From Pseudomonas sp. WN033 (GTDB lineage Bacteria; Pseudomonadota; Gammaproteobacteria; Pseudomonadales; Pseudomonadaceae): DNA of 64,000 nucleotides. Where the stretch lies: contig NSKG01000003.1 in assembly GCA_002287035.1 (NCBI GenBank), positions 248,001-312,000 on the forward strand, in the 5' to 3' direction. The notes beneath the pieces were generated by a model, which was not told the DNA's origin, searched no databases, and was given only the letters and a program-made list of their open reading frames with translations. Both the position numbers and the translations under genes were made by a program. The number at the start of each line of letters is the position of its first letter. Positions within the stretch are counted from its first letter, which is position 1. Below are positions 61,062 to 64,000 of this stretch, in pieces.

Positions 61062-63054
61062 GGGCGGGCCGGCGACGGATCAGCAGGGCCAGGGCGGCAG
61101 CGAACAGCAGCAGAGCCAGTGACCACAGGCGCAGCAAACCCAGCGAGGTTTGCGGATACAGGTGATGATCGGCCGGGTTCAGATTGGGGATCTGCTGGCT
61201 CAGCAACGCCTCATCAGGGCTGCGCACCGGAGTTTCTTCGATAGCGATGAAGCTGGTGTAACGGCTCATCAACTGGTGCTGCAGGGCAACCTCAAGCACC
61301 GCTTCACGTACCTCGGCCTCGGCCGTACCCTGAACCAGCCGGTCCATCAGCGATTCGATCTTGCTGCGGGCCCAGAGCTTGGCCGTGCCCGGGCTCTGCT
61401 GTGCTTCAGGCAGCCACAGTTGCTGCTGCCAGGGTTCTGGTTGGCGACCGTGCAGGGTGATGGACTCGGGCAGACGGTTGAGTTTCAGCGCTACCACCAG
61501 CGGTTGGCCGGCGTACAGATCAGGCAACCGCTCGGGCCAGATTTGCGCCTGAATACCGTCTTCAAGTTCGAGGCGCAGATCAGTCAGTACGGGGGATTCG
61601 AGTTTTTCGAACAGCCGGTTGATCGAGCTGGCCACTCCGTCGCGGTCATTGACCGGGGTGAACTGGCCGCGGCCAATCTCGGCGGCCTTGCGCAGCAGGT
61701 AGCTGTTGGGGGCAGCGCCAATACCGACGGTGAACAACCGGGCATTGTGCAGTCGCCGCTGGATCATGGTCAGTACTTCCTGCTCATTGCTGACTGAGCC
61801 GTCGGTGATGAAGATCAGTTGGCGCAGGTAGCCCGGCTCGCTGGGTTGGCTCAGGGCATCGCGCAGGACCGGCAGCATCTCGGTGCCGCCCGAGGCGTAC
61901 AGGGCGTTGACCCAGTCGCGGGCCATGGCCAGGTGTGTGGCATCGGCGGGCACCGGCTGGCGGAACAGTTGGCTGTGCTGGTGGTTGAATTCGAACAAAT
62001 TGAAGCGGTCTTCCGGTTGCAGCCGGTCCAGAGCATGCAGCAGGCTCTGACGGGCCTGGCGCATCCGCTCACCCTGCATTGAGCCAGAGGTGTCGACGAT
62101 CAGCAGCACTTCACGAGGCTGGCGTACGTGACTGACCGGGCGCTCGGCTGGCGACAGCATCAGCAGGGCGTAGTGGCCGTCGTCCAGGGTTTCGCTGAAG
62201 ACCGCCGCCTGGTTGCCAATATCGGCCGGCAGGGCCCATTCGAGGATGAAATCGCTGTCCATGATCACCGGGTTGTGGGCCAGTTGAATCCGGTAGCCAC
62301 GGCCATCGTAGTCATGGTCGAGCTGGTGGCTGGGGCTGTGGATGCTGTCCAGCGGCATGCCAGCGTCCAGGTAGATATCCAGGCGCGCCTGGTGCGATGG
62401 CCCGTCACGCCACAGGCCTTCAACGATCGGGCCTTCCACGGCGGTGTACGGGGGCACGACGGGCGCGGGGTTGTCGCTCGGTTGCGGGGCGGGTGTGTAG
62501 CGTGGGGTCATGGTCAACGGCAGGCGCAGATTGAAGCGCCCTGTATCGGGAACCAGCAACTCGGTGTATTCCAAAGTCACGGCAATGCTCTGACCGGCCT
62601 CAATATTGGCTACCGAAGTGCTGAACAGGTTGGGCCGACGCTGTTCGACCAGACCAGCGCGCTGGCCACTGGCCCGGGCCTGTTCATAGGCCTGCCGCGC
62701 CTGCTGTTTTTCCCTGATCTGGCCAATGATCCGGCGCTCGCCGATTTCCAGTTGCATGCCGTGTACTGCGGCATTCTCGGACGTGGGCAGTACATACAGG
62801 CCTTCGGCAAAAGCCAGCCCGGGATTGCTGAAGCGTTGGCGAATTCTTACCCGGGCCAACGGGCCGCTGATGGTGACTTCCATTTCGGTATTAAGCAGCA
62901 GCGCTGGTTCCCAGGCCGACTGGTTGTCGTTGCGCAGTAGAAATACCCCGGTCCCGGCCTGATCAAGCAACGCTGTGCGCGACTCCTGAGCCTGAGCCGG
63001 GGGCAGGGTAAATAGCAGGCTGATAATGAATAACCATCCGAATCTGGATTGCAT
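61054..63054 (-). CDS. Dedicated sortase target protein with VIT and vWA domains
   Basis: A 666-residue exported protein of the 'marine proteobacterial sortase target' type (TIGR03788). Signal peptide (FIISLLFTLPPAQA), VIT domain (about 45-185, RIRQRFSNPGLAFAEGLYVL), vWA domain (about 315-490) with intact MIDAS DTSGSMQGERM, then a C-terminal sorting signal: YPQTSLG, hydrophobic LLRLWSLALLLFAAALALL, and a basic tail RRRPAHA. That is the tripartite layout of a sortase substrate. GGGAGG supports the ATG at 63054. It is first in the run vWA-sortase-creB-creC. Inter-alpha-inhibitor-like architecture suggests adhesion or matrix binding. Confidence 0.9.
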   Translation of the reverse strand: MQSRFGWLFIISLLFTLPPAQAQESRTALLDQAGTGVFLLRNDNQSAWEPALLLNTEMEVTISGPLARVRIRQRFSNPGLAFAEGLYVLPTSENAAVHGMQLEIGERRIIGQIREKQQARQAYEQARASGQRAGLVEQRRPNLFSTSVANIEAGQSIAVTLEYTELLVPDTGRFNLRLPLTMTPRYTPAPQPSDNPAPVVPPYTAVEGPIVEGLWRDGPSHQARLDIYLDAGMPLDSIHSPSHQLDHDYDGRGYRIQLAHNPVIMDSDFILEWALPADIGNQAAVFSETLDDGHYALLMLSPAERPVSHVRQPREVLLIVDTSGSMQGERMRQARQSLLHALDRLQPEDRFNLFEFNHQHSQLFRQPVPADATHLAMARDWVNALYASGGTEMLPVLRDALSQPSEPGYLRQLIFITDGSVSNEQEVLTMIQRRLHNARLFTVGIGAAPNSYLLRKAAEIGRGQFTPVNDRDGVASSINRLFEKLESPVLTDLRLELEDGIQAQIWPERLPDLYAGQPLVVALKLNRLPESITLHGRQPEPWQQQLWLPEAQQSPGTAKLWARSKIESLMDRLVQGTAEAEVREAVLEVALQHQLMSRYTSFIAIEETPVRSPDEALLSQQIPNLNPADHHLYPQTSLGLLRLWSLALLLFAAALALLIRRRPAHA

Positions 63055-63200
63055 GGCGCACCTCCCTGAGTGATTGACCGCTGCAGTGTCGCCAGGCTGT
63101 TTGTGACGATGATGTGGTTTATGTGTGAATGGACTGATCGAGGTCATTGGCGTGGTTTGAGGGTGGCGGTTACAGTTCAAGCACAAACACAGGAGTTGCC

Positions 63201-64000
63201 ATGACTCAGGTTTCAAATACCAGTGACAACCCGCAACCGCTGCGCTTGCGGCGTGTCGGGATCGACACTTACCGCGAGAACGTTGCCTACCTGCATCGGG
63301 ACTGCGAACTGTATCGTGCCGAGGGTTTTCAGGCTCTGGCCAAGGTTGAGGTGCGCGGCAATGGCCGGCGGATTCTCGCCAGCCTCAATGTGGTCGATGA
63401 CGACAATATCGTTGACTGTGGCCAACTGGGCCTGTCGGAGGATGCCTTCGCCCAGTTGGGCTTGGCTGAAGGCTATGCGGTCAGCGTTTCGCAGGCCGAA
63501 CCGGCCCGTTCGATTCCGGCCCTGCACCGCAAGATCGCCGGTGAGCGTCTGAGTCGCAAGGACTTTGGCGCCATTGTCGAGGACATCGCCGCCCATCGTT
63601 ACTCGAAGATTGAATTGACCGCCTTTGTGGTGGCCTGCAACCAGGGTGAACTGGACCGTGAGGAAGTGTTCTACCTCAGTGATGCCATGAGCCGGGTTGG
63701 CCGACGCCTGGACTGGCATGAGCACCCGGTGGTCGACAAGCACTGCATTGGCGGCATACCCGGCAATCGCACTTCGATGCTGGTGGTGCCGATCGTTGCC
63801 GCCCACGGCATGCTCTGCCCCAAGACCTCGTCGCGGGCGATCACCTCGCCGGCCGGCACCGCCGACACCATGGAAGTGCTGGCCAATGTCGAGTTGCCGT
63901 TCGATGACCTGCGCGATCTGGTGCATACCCATCGCGGCTGTCTGGCCTGGGGTGGTACCAGCGACTTGTCGCCGGCCGACGATGTGCTGATTGCGGTTGA
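63201..64000 (+). CDS. Thymidine phosphorylase-family protein (5' part)
   Basis: Starts at ATG 63201 (AGGAG at 63191-63195) and stays open to the window edge, giving at least 266 residues. It begins [20 protein letters not shown]. An extra N-terminal domain (about 1-90) precedes the phosphorylase fold, with [39 protein letters not shown] (the thymidine/pyrimidine phosphorylase signature) and [14 protein letters not shown]. The N-terminal extension is typical of the long AMP phosphorylase/thymidine-phosphorylase-like proteins (near 500 residues) rather than DeoA. Substrate may be a nucleoside monophosphate. Divergent from the sortase target gene across 146 bases with no other feature seen. Confidence 0.85.
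   Translation, partial: MTQVSNTSDNPQPLRLRRVGIDTYRENVAYLHRDCELYRAEGFQALAKVEVRGNGRRILASLNVVDDDNIVDCGQLGLSEDAFAQLGLAEGYAVSVSQAEPARSIPALHRKIAGERLSRKDFGAIVEDIAAHRYSKIELTAFVVACNQGELDREEVFYLSDAMSRVGRRLDWHEHPVVDKHCIGGIPGNRTSMLVVPIVAAHGMLCPKTSSRAITSPAGTADTMEVLANVELPFDDLRDLVHTHRGCLAWGGTSDLSPADDVLIAV

Noticed and set aside
1-64000. CRISPR arrays, tRNA, rRNA, phage or integrase genes
   Set aside because: None seen: no regularly spaced direct repeats, no tRNA-like cloverleaf with CCA end noticed, and no transposase or integrase domain among the frames.

Overview
The window is a gene-dense, GC-rich chromosomal segment from a gammaproteobacterium of the Pseudomonas group. Gene content and order point there: pgk-fba, serA next to a D-2-hydroxyglutarate dehydrogenase, rpiA/ilvA, and the block 5-FCL / 6S RNA / zapA / UPF0149 / pepP / ubiH / ubiI / iron ABC transporter / gcvT-H-P. 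As I recall it, the same order is found in Pseudomonas aeruginosa. A class GN sortase with its dedicated VIT/vWA target, and moderate rather than extreme GC, suggest a marine or halotolerant lineage (stutzeri- or Halopseudomonas-like). That placement is inference. There is no prophage, rRNA, tRNA or CRISPR array, and no intergenic gap exceeds 300 bases.

Layout. 1-4.5 kb: glycolysis/Calvin-type genes (pgk, fba), two small unknowns and a PQQ-type sugar dehydrogenase. 4.5-13.3 kb: a signalling stretch with three diguanylate cyclases, a receiver-CheC protein, an SLC13-type transporter and the helicase DbpA. 13.4-19.4 kb: alanine dehydrogenase, a DksA-like zinc-finger protein, a PlsC-type acyltransferase facing an Lnt paralog, a Sel1 protein, a YebC/YeeN-family regulator behind a folded leader, and a DCC protein. 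19.5-27.2 kb: a large lipoprotein lipase, a TetR/DUF457 pair, a DUF3087 protein, a solute-binding protein with a candidate small leader ORF, and an Ada-AlkA fusion with Ogt. 27.2-35.2 kb: a MITE-like insertion, malate synthase G, hydrolases, DUF523 with an early amber stop, and a CBS-histidine kinase/dual-receiver pair. 35.3-44.8 kb: a second repeat family, serA, D2HGDH, a FAH-family protein, rpiA, ilvA, a fourth diguanylate cyclase and an EVE protein. 45-50.9 kb: a 42-residue membrane protein, 5-FCL, 6S RNA, zapA and its ZapB-like partner, UPF0149, pepP, ubiH, ubiI. 51-58.3 kb: an iron ABC transporter (no ATPase) under a possible Fur box, then the glycine cleavage operon. 58.3-63.1 kb: a probable operon vWA target - sortase - creB - creC. 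63.2 kb to the edge: the 5' part of a thymidine-phosphorylase-family gene.

Themes. Four GGDEF proteins and no EAL/HD-GYP protein occur in 64 kb. One-carbon/serine/glycine metabolism is well represented (serA with its D2HGDH partner, gcvTHP, 5-FCL). Six convergent gene pairs overlap at their 3' ends. At least three copies of a palindromic intergenic repeat keep perfect or near-perfect base pairing while their arm sequences differ. The most unusual items are that repeat family (one copy has terminal inverted repeats and a 4-bp flanking duplication), the branched fold in front of the yebC-family gene, and the Gram-negative sortase operon carrying CreBC-like regulators.
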